From NCBI RefSeq assembly GCF_026210795.1, contig NC_089444.1:2098501-2162500 (forward strand): a stretch of 64,000 nt of DNA, in the 5' to 3' direction. A program made the position numbers and the translations under genes. The notes under the pieces are model-generated. The model was not told the origin of the DNA. It did no database searches and was given only the letters and a program-made list of their open reading frames with translations. This document shows, piece after piece, positions 1 to 11,530 of the stretch; the first letter of the stretch is position 1, and every line of letters begins with the position of its first letter. This stretch comes from Rhizophagus irregularis. Taxonomy: Eukaryota > Glomeromycota > Glomeromycetes > Glomerales > Glomeraceae.

Positions 1-374
1 GGCCAGAATTAATGATAATTTCGGCCAAAATCACATTTTGAAGATCGGCGATTTTAATCCAATAAAATTAATTTTGCCGATTTTGAAAACTATACATGCG
101 ATATTTACCCAAAGACGATGCTGCACCATAATTTTTATTAGGGCAAGTATATTGAAAAAATTTTGCCCTTAAATTTTATTATATTTCCCCTGACTGTTAA
201 AAAGTAAGTATATTTTAATAAAATATAAAGTAAAATAAAAATTTATATAGCCTTAGTAGCTATAAATGTTTATAAAAGTATAATAAAAATATCATATAAA
301 AGATGGTATCATAATAAATATTTTCAAACAATAAAAATAATTATTTTATGTCAGAGTTTGTATTACCATTTTTA

Positions 375-860
375 AACGCAAATATATCAAGATTCACTGA
401 TTCGTTTTCTATAATTTTAGGCTCATTGGAAAGCCCTTGTTCTGGACTTTATAGGCGAAAAAAGAGCTCGCCGATTGAATCATTAGATCCAGAGATATTT
501 ACGTTTAAAGTTGAGGTATGAACTTTTTAACATGCTTAAATGCAAATATCTTGGGATCCACTGATCCATTTTTTATAAATTTAGACTCTTTGGAAAGCCT
601 TTGATCTGGTCTATATGAACGAAAAAAGAGCTTGCCAATTGGATCACTGGATCTGGAGATATTTACGTTTAAATTTGAAGTACAAACTTTTTAATATGCT
701 TAAATGCAAATATCTTGGTATCCACTGATCCGTTTTTTATAAATTTAGGCTTTTTGGAAAGCCCTTGATCTGATCTATATGAGCGAAAAAGAGCTTGTTA
801 ATTGGATAATTGGATCTAAAGATATTTACGTTTAAAGTTGAGATACATATTTTTAATATA
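375..860. repeat. Tandem repeat, about three 163-166 bp units
   Basis: Three diverged direct repeats begin near 375, 538 and 704. Each contains the words GCAAATAT, a TTGGAAAGCC motif, GCGAAAAA(A)GAGCT and GATATTTACGTTTAAA in the same order. No reading frame survives in all three, so I read it as a minisatellite and not a gene. It lies just outside the large inverted-repeat element that starts near 850. The first 370 bases of the window hold only AT-rich sequence with a few GGCCAAAAT/GGCCAGAAT words that recur at other element ends here. Confidence 0.8.
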
Positions 861-1620
861 TATAGTAAGTGCTAAAAATTATATTAATTTAAATGAAATA
901 TTTACCAAATTATAGTTAAGATTGCCTGCCGAAACTAAAAAGAAAATTCCAAAAGGTTTCGGCCAATCAAATCAAATACTAAAAATGCTGAAATTAGGCC
1001 GAAACTTGGTCTTAATTTTGGCCAAAATTAAAATTCGGCCGAAATTATGATATTGTGTCACGTGACATTACACCAATTTCCAAAAAAAGGAAATTTTGTT
1101 TCCCAGTAAAATTGGTAAAATCAGTTCACAAGGGTTATACAAATTTCCAAATAAGGAAATGTATAATGTCGATCATTTTCTGGCCAGAATTACATCCTAA
1201 AAATGGCCAGAATTACATCAGGAAGTCACGGAAAAAATGTTCATCAAATGTACATCGGTCACTTGATGTACATCATAAAGAAACGCTGAACATCGGACCC
1301 TGCAATGTACTACCGATGTCACAACATTTGATGTTCATCGCCAAATCAAAGATGTTCATCACCTGTACATTACGATTAATTAACATATTTATTAATGATA
1401 TTAAAATACATGCATTATTTATTATTATACTATCATTATACTATACAAATGTATTATTAACTAATTAATATAATATCTATGGCTATTTTAAATCTATATA
1501 ATATGTTAAATACTAGATAAAAATTGATTTCCAAAATAAACCTACAAAGAAAAAAATGAAAATGTTAATAAAACTTTTCGTTAAAAATAAAAAAAGTAAA
1601 ATTCGAAGGGATATATATAC

Positions 1621-3150
1621 CTTCGAAATAGGATCCAGTCGCGTCTTGGACCTACAAAAGAAAAAAAAATGAAACCGTTAGTAAAAACGTTTTGTTAGAA
1701 AAAATAAAAATTTGAAGGTACTGTATATACCTTCAAAATTCCATATAACAGAGTGATCCCAGATCCTACAAAAAAAAAGCAAACAAGAAACATTAGTTTA
1801 CGTTTCTAAAAAAAAAATAAAAAAAATCCAAGTTTCGAAGTGAATTGAAATCTTTGAAACTTACCAATCCGTTAAGATTTGTTTTCTTTTTCCGTTCTTC
1901 AGAAATCCACCCAAGATCTAAAAGAAGAAAAAGAATTAGAAATAACAAAAAAAATTAAAAAAATTAAAGATTCGTATTGTCCTTAGAAATCTTTGGGTTT
2001 TCTGTTCTTCGAAAGCCTATCCAAAACCTAAAAATAAAAGAAAAGAACGGTTAGAAACCGTTCATAATAATAAAATAAATAAAAATAAACCAAAGATTCG
2101 TACTTACGAATTTTGGTTTTTTCCATTTTTCGGAAGACACCCAAGAAACCCAAGACCTAAAAATAAAATAAAAAGAACGGTTAGAACTATTCATAGTATT
2201 AAAAAAAAAATCTAAGGGTTGTAATATAATACTTATGAACCTTAGTTCTCCATTTTCCGTTCTTTGGAAGACCACCCGACGGAACCTATAAAAAATAAAA
2301 TAAAAAGAACGGTTAGAACCGTTCATAGTATTAAAAAAAATAAATCTAAGGTTCATAATATAATACTTACGAACCTTAGTTCTCTGTTTTCCGTTCTTCA
2401 GAAGACCACCCGACAGAACCTATAAAAAATAAAATAAAAAGAACGGTTAGAACCGTTTATAGTATTAAAAAAATAAATCTAAGGTTTGTAATATAATACT
2501 TACGAACCTTAGTTCTCCATTTTCCGTTCTTCAGAAGACCACCCGACGGAATCTATAAAAAATAAAATAAAAAAAACGGGTAGAACCGTCCATAGTATTA
2601 AAAAAAATAAATCTAAGGTTCGTAATATAATATTTACGAACCTTAGTTCTCCATTTTCCATTCTTCGGAAGCCCTCCTGAGACACTGAACCTATAAAAAA
2701 AAAGAAAGGAACGGTTAGTAAACCGTTCCATAATAATAAAAAAAATAAATAAAAACTAAGATTCTTACGAATCTTGGTTCCTCTTTGCGAAATCCCTTTC
2801 CACTATCTCCCTTTCCCAGTTTTTTACATTAAAGTCCGGTTTCATGAACAAGCCGGCGTCCTACAAAAAAAAACAATGAAAAAGAAACGTTAGATCGTTT
2901 CTTAAATTAAAAATAACAAAAAATCTTCCCCTTTCCAGTTTTTTACTACCTTAAAGTCTGGTTTCGTAGTATTCAAGCCAGCGTCCCCTAGTAAACGTCC
3001 TACAAAAAATAAAATAATAAAGAGAAACGTTAGTTCGTTTCTTAAATTAAAAATAACAAAAAATCTTCCCCTTTCCAGTTTCTTACTACCTTAAAGTCCA
3101 GTTTCATAGTATTCAAGCCGGCATCCCCCTAGTAAACGTCCTACAAAAAT
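1621..3150 (-). repeat. Tandem array of micro-exon-like modules, about 130 bp each
   Basis: About twelve diverged units read on the minus strand. A typical unit has a T-rich stretch ending TATAG or TTTGTAG, a 49-nt GC-richer core, then GTAAGTA-type sequence, then about 80 nt of AT-rich sequence containing CTAAC or TACTAAC 20-40 nt before the next AG. Cores that I can delimit are 1621-1651, 1731-1765, 1865-1917, 2108-2156, 2237-2285, 2371-2419, 2504-2552, 2638-2690 and 2769-2860, with weaker ones near 1983-2026, 2932-3000 and 3066-3140. The unit at 2237 has lost its donor GT (reads AT). Cores near 2770-3000 have open frames that resemble each other (motifs DAGL..KPDF.V.NW). Whether it is a transcribed gene is inference; it may be an expanded exon-intron satellite. 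Confidence 0.6.
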
Positions 3151-3246
3151 AAAATAATGAAAAGAAACGAAAAAAAAAGATAAAATTAAAAATAAAAATA
3201 AAAAAAAAAATAAATTAAAAAAAAGTAACGAAACTTATAAGTGTGA

Positions 3247-3360
3247 GAAAAGGGGGAGAACGAAAGGGAAGTGAAGGACGAAAGGAAAGGGAAGGATATA
3301 GGAGAAGGACGAAAGGACAAGAGGACGAAGGGAAGTGAAAGAAAGGGAAAAAAAAAGTTT
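3247..3360. repeat. Purine-rich simple sequence
   Basis: A 110-bp nearly pure A/G tract on the plus strand with repeated GGACGAAAGG and GGGAAGTGAA words. It lies at the upstream (minus-strand 5') side of the micro-exon-like array, so on that strand it is a long pyrimidine tract. It could be a promoter-like or leader sequence or only low-complexity DNA. Confidence 0.6.
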
Positions 3361-3574
3361 TAAAGTTTTTTATTAGACTTTTTTTTATCAAAAAAAAAGA
3401 TCAATCGGCAAACTGATCACGTGATAACGATCAATACTAACTGAAATTTACTAGTTAGTAATTATATTTTTATTATAGCAAAGATATGTACATTGAATAT
3501 TTATTATTAAATGCTGCACATCATGATAAAAATTTCATTGATGATGTTCATTAATGTTAAATATTACTTGTACA

Positions 3575-4951
3575 AGGACCCCGCTTACTTCTAATAAAGG
3601 TCTCCGGGCAAAATTTCAGATTTACTAGTAATTTTACCAACCTTTCTTATCTCATAATTTTACCATATATATATAGTGACCTTTTAAAATTATATTAAAT
3701 TTTACCTTAGATTTTCAGAGACCTAAATTTTTTTAAATATTAAATAAACAAAATATTTTATAATCATTACAATAAATTTTAAAAATTTTTTATTTTTACT
3801 AAGTTTAATTCTTATTCTTTAAAGATAAATAACTTTTATTAGTAAAAAAAGTACTTTGAATTACAAAAATACTATAAAAAAAATCTTAAAGACACACATC
3901 TTTAACTTTACTTCGAAACTATTATTCACTTACTTTCTTTAAAAAAATCTAATTAATTTTTTTTAAAAAAAATAAATTCGTAATTGGTATTATTATGAAA
4001 AAATGCTCGTACCCCATAAGTATTAATCCAACTGCTATGAAAATATTTATCTAAATATTTTCGACCTTGCCGAACAACTTTACTTAAGGATGAAAAAGTG
4101 ATTTCATTTGACCAAAGTGCCCAAATTACGCCCTATAATCACTGATCGGGAAAATAAAAAAAAATTAAAAGTGCGAAAATTGCTCGTATTCCGTAAATAT
4201 TAAACTGATTCTTATGAAAATTAATATTCAGGTAGTTTCGATCTCGCCGAACAATATTACTTAAGCTTAAAAAGGTGATTTCATTTGACTAAAATGCCCA
4301 AATTACGCTCCGAATTTAATAAACAAAAAACGTAAATTTTAAGTTAATATTAAAATAAAAAAATGCTCGTATGCAATAAATATTACTCCAACTGCTATAA
4401 AAATTCAAATATAAGTAGTTCGACCTTACTAAACAACTTTCTTAGATAGTAAAATATGATTTGATTTAACCAAAGTACTGAAATTAAATTCTGAAGTTGC
4501 TAATTGCTATACGAATTTTTATATTTTAAAAGCTAATTTTTGTAATAATTTTCAAAAAGATAGTGCTAATGCAAATAAAATTAAAAATATAAAATGGTTT
4601 TTACAAGTATAAAGAAGAGAATAAATTTTTTATTTTGAGAAAAAATTATAAAACGTATATTACCAAATATTGTAATAATTGTTGTACAATATTTCAAATT
4701 AGTATATATAAGGTAAATATTAAATTTTATATACAATTTTACCTTATTATTTACCGAAACATTTGTAAACTTATATTTGATTTTACCTTATAAAACCGGA
4801 AACCTATTTTAACTTTACCTTACATATCCGGAGACCTTTATTTGTCATATATATAATTTTACCTTTATCTATTAAGAGACCTAAAATTTTTTTTTAATAT
4901 AAATTTTACCTTATATTTTCGGAGACCTCTATTAGAAGTAAGCGGGGTCCT
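3575..4951. mobile_element. hAT-type non-autonomous element, long copy
   Basis: Terminal inverted repeats begin AGGACCCCGCTTACTTCTAA and continue into a (A/G)AGGTCTCC motif. They are flanked by the perfect 8-bp duplication CTTGTACA (3567-3574 and 4952-4959). An 8-bp duplication is characteristic of the hAT superfamily. The interior has no coding capacity but carries three tandem satellite units (about 3990-4500). Smaller relatives lie at 52,639-52,872, 60,209-60,434 and 61,791-62,012. Confidence 0.85.
3985..4500. repeat. Satellite-like tandem repeat, three units of about 177 bp
   Basis: Units begin with ATGCTCGTA-like or TTGCTCGTA words at about 4002, 4177 and 4357, and each carries a CGAACAA(C/T)-TTACTTA motif and a TTTCATTTGAC..AA(A)GTGCC word. 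The same unit family occurs in three copies at 10,000-10,600, outside this element, so the repeat has moved or been captured independently. Confidence 0.75.
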
Positions 4952-5399
4952 CTTGTACATTAAAAAGAATGAATATTGCAATGTACATGATTTGCATAAA
5001 TGTATATGTAATATACATTTTTTTCGTAACTTCCTGATGTATACCAATAATTTCGGTCAAATTTTAGACTTTTGGCAATAATTTCGGCATTATAAATTTC
5101 GGCAAATTTATTTTTGATTGCCTAAACTTTTGGCTACAAAAAAGTTTCGGCCTTGGCCTAAATTACCTAATTTCGGCAAGTAAAAATTTTTTAATACTCA
5201 CCCTCAATTTACTATATATTATATAGTATTTTGTATAATAAAAATGTAACAAAATTAATATTTTAATTAAAGGTAAATAAATCAGCCCATATATGTAAAT
5301 ATTCATTGATTTTATTAAAAGTTACTATGTTATCTTTCTTTTTTTTTGGGTTTAACTCACTGGATATTAAATGCTTCTTTTTGACCTCCTTTTTCTTTT

Positions 5400-7150
5400 T
5401 CAAATAATTTACACAAATATTGTTCAATTTTGATTTTTTGTTCATCAGGAGCAAAATCAAGACTTTTAAATCTAAGATCAAGAATTGAAGAAATTAAAGT
5501 TTTAGTAGTAAGTATAGGATAATATTTTTAAATTTGCATATAATTTTGATTTAATTTCATCAAGTAAATCAAAAGTAAGAACTGGTTTACTAATATTAAA
5601 ATTTCCTTTATTTTCAAATGTATCTTTTTATTTTGTAATTTTCTGATAGATTAGTTGTAATAGTATTAATAATTTCAATTAATATTCATACATGTAAGCT
5701 GTTTGTTACATATTTACTTCCTCTTAATTCTGTTATTGCAAATAATGATAAAATTTCTTTTAAATCAGTAAGAAGGTCCCATTTATGATTTGAAATCATT
5801 ATTTTCTTTAATTTTTTACCATCTTTCTTTGAATCTAAATCTGAATCAATTAAAAGTGTATTACATAAGATTTTAATCTACTCTTTTAAATATATCAAAT
5901 GTGACTATGCAAAATAACTAGAATTCCAGCATGTTGTTACATCATTGATTAAATGAAGATATTTAGCTATATTTTTAACATTCTAAAATTAAAATTTGTT
6001 AATAATTAAATTTATAACTTATAAATAAAAGTGATTTGCAATATTGGGATTCACTTTTTTATATTGATTTTATATAAAAAAAGTGAGTTGCGGTATTGTG
6101 ATTCACTTTTTTATATTGATTTTATATAAAAAAAGTGAGTTGAGATATTGCGATTCACTTTTTTATATTGATATTATATAAAAAAAGTGAGTTGCAGTAT
6201 TGCAATTCACTTTTTTATATTGATTTTATATAAAAAAAGTGAGTTGCAGTATCGCGATTCACCTTTTTATATGATATTAATATAAAAATGTGAATCACAA
6301 TATTGCAACTTATTTTTTAATATGATTTTAATAATATAAAAATTGTATTGCAATATTACAGTGCATTTTTTATAATTTATTATTACTCTTTTTGATTTTT
6401 ATCTAATATATATTAATACTTTATTGGCTAGAACTTTTTAGGACCTGGTTCGCTTCTGGTCCAAAATTTGGACTTAAAGATCTGCAGACCAGATCTTAGG
6501 ACTAGGTCTTTAGATTCAGAACCTAGGACTTTACCATCCCTACCTTAAAGTCTACATATCAGTAGTTAATGAAACATTTTTTGTCTTTAACTTAATTTTT
6601 TTAATTAATGCTAGTAAGGTATAATTATAAGCATTACCAATAACTTTCTTAATACCTTTTTTATCTGGTATAATAAAAGCTGAATCTAATTCACTAATAA
6701 GCCGATGAAATGAAGGATTTTGGATAACATATAATGGTTGAAGATTATCAATTATCCAATCTGTTAAAAATTTACGAAGTTCTTTTTACCTATTGTCTTT
6801 ATGTTTATGAACATGTATAACAGTTTGAATAATTTGCTAATTTTGCATAATAGAACAATCAATTAATTAAATTGATTTTTAAAAATAAAAAAAATTAATA
6901 AGAGTACAAGATTAACTTTATTAATTTTACCATTTTTTGATATTTTATGATCAGTTAATAAATAGTTGATGGCATTTTCAGTTGAACCATCATTAATGTA
7001 AAGAATTCCACATATTTTTTCATTAGCATTTAAAAACTTACATTTTTTAAGTGATTCTCCTTTATCTCCTGTTTACCTTCAGTATCCACTTTTTCAAAAT
7101 AATTCCATATTTAACTCCTTTTTTTTGGCTATTTTTTAATCGTTTTGTTG
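5400..7150 (-). pseudogene. Decayed BED-finger/hAT transposase
   Basis: Frame-broken minus-strand reading fragments fit a hAT transposase in the right order. Near 7010-7130 is a BED-finger-like stretch (IWNYFEKVD then Lys/Cys-rich). Near 6640-6770 is a core segment containing LTDWIIDNLQPLYVIQNPSF and IPDKKGIKK. Near 5690-5820 is NHKWDLLTDLKEILSLFAIT with LRGSKYVTNS. Near 5440-5500 is a LDLRFKSLDF segment typical of the hAT C-terminal half. Stops and frameshifts separate them, and a palindromic tandem repeat has expanded inside at 6030-6310. The family assignment rests on motif recognition. It could be the former source of activity for the 8-bp-duplication elements of this window, but its own termini were not found. 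Confidence 0.7.
6030..6310. repeat. Tandem 52-bp near-palindromic repeat, about five units
   Basis: Units start near 6082, 6134, 6186 and 6239 (AGTGAGTTGC...), with partial ones on both sides. Each has AAAAAGTGAGTTGC and GATTCACTTTTTTATAT as opposing arms, so every unit can fold into a hairpin around a GTATTGCG-like loop. It interrupts the hAT pseudogene. Unit spacing is constant and there are no unique spacers, so it is not a CRISPR array. Confidence 0.85.
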
Positions 7151-9990
7151 GTAATTCATTATTTTCAGAAGTTGAAGGGTGAGATTGATCTTATTTTATA
7201 TTAGTATTATCACCTATATTCTGTAATTAAAACATTTAAAAGATAAAAAATTTTTGATTTCGATATAATTGGATTATTCCATTAAAGATAATCGATAATG
7301 TATATATATGATTAGCGACATTTATTACGTAATATCTATTTACTATAAGCTTATATCCACTTATCCCTATGTAATATGAAAAATCTTACATTATACTTAT
7401 ATGTTATATAACCTTCAAATACTTTTCTACCTTCTAAAATATTACATAATAAATATTACTGCCTAATGTATAATACAAAATTTTAAACTAAATCTATTGT
7501 GCAATTACCTTTTTTTTATAATAAATAATAATAAAAAAAAAATTAAAAATTGTAAAATAATTTTAAAATTTTAATAATTAATAATTAATAACTAATAGTC
7601 TAATATTATGTTAAAACATTTTATTTTAATTAAAATAATGATAATATATGAAAAAACAAAGAACATCCTTAGATTCTTATTGCAAAAATATAAACAAAAA
7701 CCATTTTATTTTTTACTTTTTAAAAAAAAAACAAATTTTCAATCTTTAATTTATTAGACTTTTCATTGCAATTTTTTAAGATTCAAAACATCCAAGTAAA
7801 TATCTATAATTAAAAATAAAAGAAGTATTAGTAAAGATTTTCAATTCTCAAACTTACCTTTCATTTTAAAGTTAAGAACTAAATCCTACATTAAAACGTA
7901 TTTATAAGAAAAAAAAATTAAAAGTAACATTAATTAATGTTTTCTAAAATCTCAACTCCCTATTCTAAAGTTTCAAAACATATACCTTTTTCCAAATGAT
8001 CAAATCCAATAACTAAAATCTGAGTTCTAAGTGTCCAGAAAGATACAAGAAATTAAAAAATGGAAAAAAAGGTTAGTTAAAAATTAATATATTACTTTCT
8101 TGATATTTTCTCTCTAATTTTAATTCTATACCTCATGGCTTATTCCAAAGTTCAAGTTTGAAATCACATCTAAAAGCAATAAAGTACAATTTTTTGGACA
8201 AAAAAGATTTTGGTTTAATTTTTTATAAAAAAAATACAAAAGTTCATTTTAATTTTTACATTTTTCTAAATAATTAAATTAAGAAAATATTTAGTTTTTT
8301 TAATAATAAATAAAAAAGTTCATTTGGTTTTATTTTGTAAAAAAAAGTTGAATAAACTATAAGTAATAAAGCAAATGAATTAAAAAAACTGCTATGTAAT
8401 GATTTTATAATGAAATAAATAACGGATTACAGTTAATCCATTAATCCATTATGAATTTGAATCAACAGGTATTTGATACATTTTATCAAATTCAACTGGT
8501 TAAATTTATTAGTCGATTTTATACAGCCAGACTTCGATATACTGATGCTGCTAGTTTAGGTAAAATATATTGTTACATCGAATTATCATTACATAGTGAA
8601 TCATAATGCAGGCCAAAGTCTGATTCTTAGTAGTATTATGCAAACTCTGAGTTTATTTAAAGATTAAATTATAGCTTCTCATTAACATATATTTCATGAA
8701 ACAAAAGTTGTTCATATTTTGTATTGAAATAAAAGCTAAAAAATCTAATTATTTGGATGGAATGATGGAAATCCTCTTGTTAATTCAAGCCAAGTTTATA
8801 GTGCTGACCTGAATTAAATCAGTGTAACCTAAATATCGATATATCTTACTATAGACTACTATAAAGGAACAAGGGATGAGTATCGGTATATATTATATCG
8901 TAAAATTATATATGATATCAGTACAACAAGGTTTTTTTATTAATTGTAAAATAAAATAACAAAAATTTATCAGTACAGGCAATTATTGGTACATAGAATA
9001 TCAGTACATCAAGGTTCAACTATATCCAGATTATAATCGTTAACTTAAATGTCAAACTGGATATCTGATAATAATGATATCTGTTTTTATCTGATATTAA
9101 TAGTTTACGAATCTGAATATTACTTTTAATTCACCTTTATTTTTATTTAATTCTTTCTCTCTTACTAGTTCTTCTTCTATCAGTTCTTCTATTAGTTCAT
9201 TTACTTCTGTTTCAAAACTATAATGAACATATATATTTAAAATTAAAATTATTGTTATTAAATTTAGTGTATTTTTAGTTTAGCATTTTAGTGTAAATTT
9301 ATTAAATTTAACAAATTTAAATTGAAAAAAAAAAGATGAAATTTATCAGAAAATCAAGACTATATTACATAACATTTAATTTTTTTCTAAATAAGAAAAT
9401 TATTGTATAATTGATTATTAGTAATAATATTAGATATAATAATACTACTTGATTTGGATTTTCCAGTAAACTTCTAGAACTTGGATTTTATTAAAAAAAA
9501 AATTTTATTTTTTTTTCTTGTATTTTATATTAGATTTCAAATATAAAATAAATAAGACCAATAAATTCATTTTTCCATATATTTATCATTTAAAATACAT
9601 ATATAAAATAGTTAAATTACTAGATATTTATATAATCATTATTTATCATTACATTTTACAGACAATTTTTTTGTAAAAGCAAAAAAAGAAAGAAAATATT
9701 AATTGTTTAATAAAATAATTATTTTGATAAATCATTTTATAATATATGTGTAATTGTATATAATTTAAAAAAAAAACAAGTTTTTATCAATAATAAATTA
9801 TATCCTGTAATGTTTTTATTAAAGTATTAAAAAAAATGTTGCAAAACATATTTTTTATATAAGTAATTTTAATGCTCATCTCAGATAAAAATCATTTAAT
9901 TATATGATTTTTAAAATTTATACATATAAAGTAAAGCTGATTTTTTAATAAATTATATTGCTGATAAATTGCAAATTTTCCTCTTTACTC
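7151..9990. other. AT-rich gene-free stretch
   Basis: I find no supportable gene, RNA or clear transposon end in this interval. It contains homopolymer A/T runs and some short repeated words (ATCAGTACA near 8920-9010, TATCTGATA near 9060-9110) that may be remnants of old elements too worn to assign. Confidence 0.6.
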
Positions 9991-9999
9991 TATTAAAGC

Positions 10000-10600
10000 A
10001 TTATAAAATTTGATAGCTAAAATTTTGACACCAAAATGGTGAAATTATATTCTTAATAAGAAAAATTCAAAATTAGTATTATTATAAAAAATACGGATAT
10101 TTTTGCAAGCATTATATCTACACTCATAAAAATTAAAATGCAAGTATTTTCCACCTTACTGAACAATTTCACTTAATAAAGAAAGTCAATTTCATTTGAA
10201 TAAAGTAGTAAAATTACGCTTTGAATTTAATAATAAAAAAGAAAAAATTTAAAAATTATTGCTATTATGTAAATATCACATGTATTATATTTACACTCAT
10301 GAAAATTAAGATATAAGTAGTTTTGATATTGCTGAACAACATTTACTTAATAAAAAAGTCAATTTTATTTGACTAAAGTAGTAAAATTATGCTCTGAAGT
10401 TAATAAACAGAAAAATGAAAAATTTAAAAATTATTATTATTATAAAAATAAGAATATTTCCATAAATATTATACCTATGCTTATGATATTTACAATATAT
10501 ATAGTTTTGACATTGCTGAACAACTTTCACTTAATAAAGAAAGTTGATTTCATTTTGACTAAAGTGGTGAAATTACACTAAAATTATTAAATAAAAAAAT
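10000..10600. repeat. Satellite-like tandem repeat, three units of 165-185 bp
   Basis: Three diverged copies share the order: (T)ACTGAACAA or TGCTGAACAAC (near 10165, 10330, 10513), TTACTTAATAAA, TTTCATTTGA..AAAGTAGT..AAATTA(C/T)GCT, and an AT-rich linker. It is the same family as the triplet at 3985-4500. A 70-codon open frame across part of it is accidental. From 10,600 to 11,430 the sequence is AT-rich with no feature I can support. Confidence 0.7.
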
Positions 10601-11427
10601 ATAAAACTTTGGGAGTTAGACAGTTAATAGTATTATAAAAACACAAATTTCTCTATAAATTTTATTTTTAATTTATGAAATTGAGTTGTATAGGTTTAAT
10701 AGTATGTTTGAAAAAAGGTACAGTTTAAAAAAATTTTTATTTATATATATAAAATTGTAAAATATAATACAACCAAATTAATATAAAACTAACATTATAT
10801 TACTGGTGAATTTTACCAGAAGTAAAATTTACCTCCTGGTGAATTAATTTTAAATTAACCACTGGTGAATAGTATAAAATTAATCCTTTTAAAAATAGTT
10901 TCAGCTAATTTTAATTATTAATAATTAATATATACTATATATAAAATTTGAGTTTCAGTTAGTTTGGCTATTAATTGAATACATTAGATCTTAAAATGTT
11001 TGTAATAATAATAATTGTAAATAAATTTTTAAAATTGAAGCAATTGAAGTATAAATATTTTTTAAATTTAAATTTGGACAAAATAATTAATTTCAAAAGT
11101 ATAGTACAATTATGAATTTTCTGATAAGAATAATTGTAATTTATTTAGATGGTCAATAAGTTCAACACATGAGATCATGTGCCAGAATTTTTTTTTAATG
11201 GACATCGTGTTTTAAATATGAACATTATAATAACTTTTGTCAAATAATAGGATTGCCTTTATTGCCTTTATTACCCTATATAAATACAGCGCCTGTATAA
11301 AATTATAAAATGTCTGAATAATTGTTAGTAAATACCTAAATGTTATGTAAGATATTTTTTAAAATAAGTGAAAGAAAAAATAACCCTGAATTCTAAAACC
11401 GAATTTAATTGAAATTAGTGTGATTAA

Positions 11428-11428
<1 letters not shown>

Positions 11429-11461
<33 letters not shown>
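11429..11461. repeat. (AT)n microsatellite
   Basis: A run of alternating T and A of about 30 bases lies about 70 bp beyond the stop codon of the SF1 gene, in its probable 3' flank. Confidence 0.95.
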
Positions 11462-11464
<3 letters not shown>

Positions 11465-11530
11465 TGCCGTCAAACAGCAACAATTGGTATTGGTTAGTAT
11501 AAACATAAAGTGAAAAAGGTGATAATAAAT

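Larger units (their letters stand above)
850..5240. mobile_element. Large imperfect inverted-repeat element (composite, about 4.4 kb)
   Basis: The left arm (about 850-1255) and right arm (about 4952-5240) are inverted relatives. Shared landmarks in the same inverted order are a TATATAGTAA stretch, several GCCGAAATTA/GGCCGAAA words, and a block reading ACATCAGGAAGT followed by ACG(G)AAAAAATGT (left 1216-1250, right complement 5005-5045). The right arm is split by the hAT-type element at 3575-4951; removing that insert joins 3574 to 4952. Between the arms lies the micro-exon-like array. I see no transposase. Superfamily is unknown and the exact outer ends and target duplication could not be fixed. 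Confidence 0.55.

Noticed and set aside
1055-1468. 137-codon plus-strand open frame
   Set aside because: It crosses the left arm of an inverted-repeat element with direct words (GTACATC) and has no start context or family match.
2051-2731. Minus-strand open frames over the exon-like array
   Set aside because: They read through the introns of the modules and repeat the same peptide by repetition of DNA; they are not independent genes.
6030-6310. CRISPR-like array
   Set aside because: No unique spacers; units are tandem palindromes in a eukaryotic transposon remnant.
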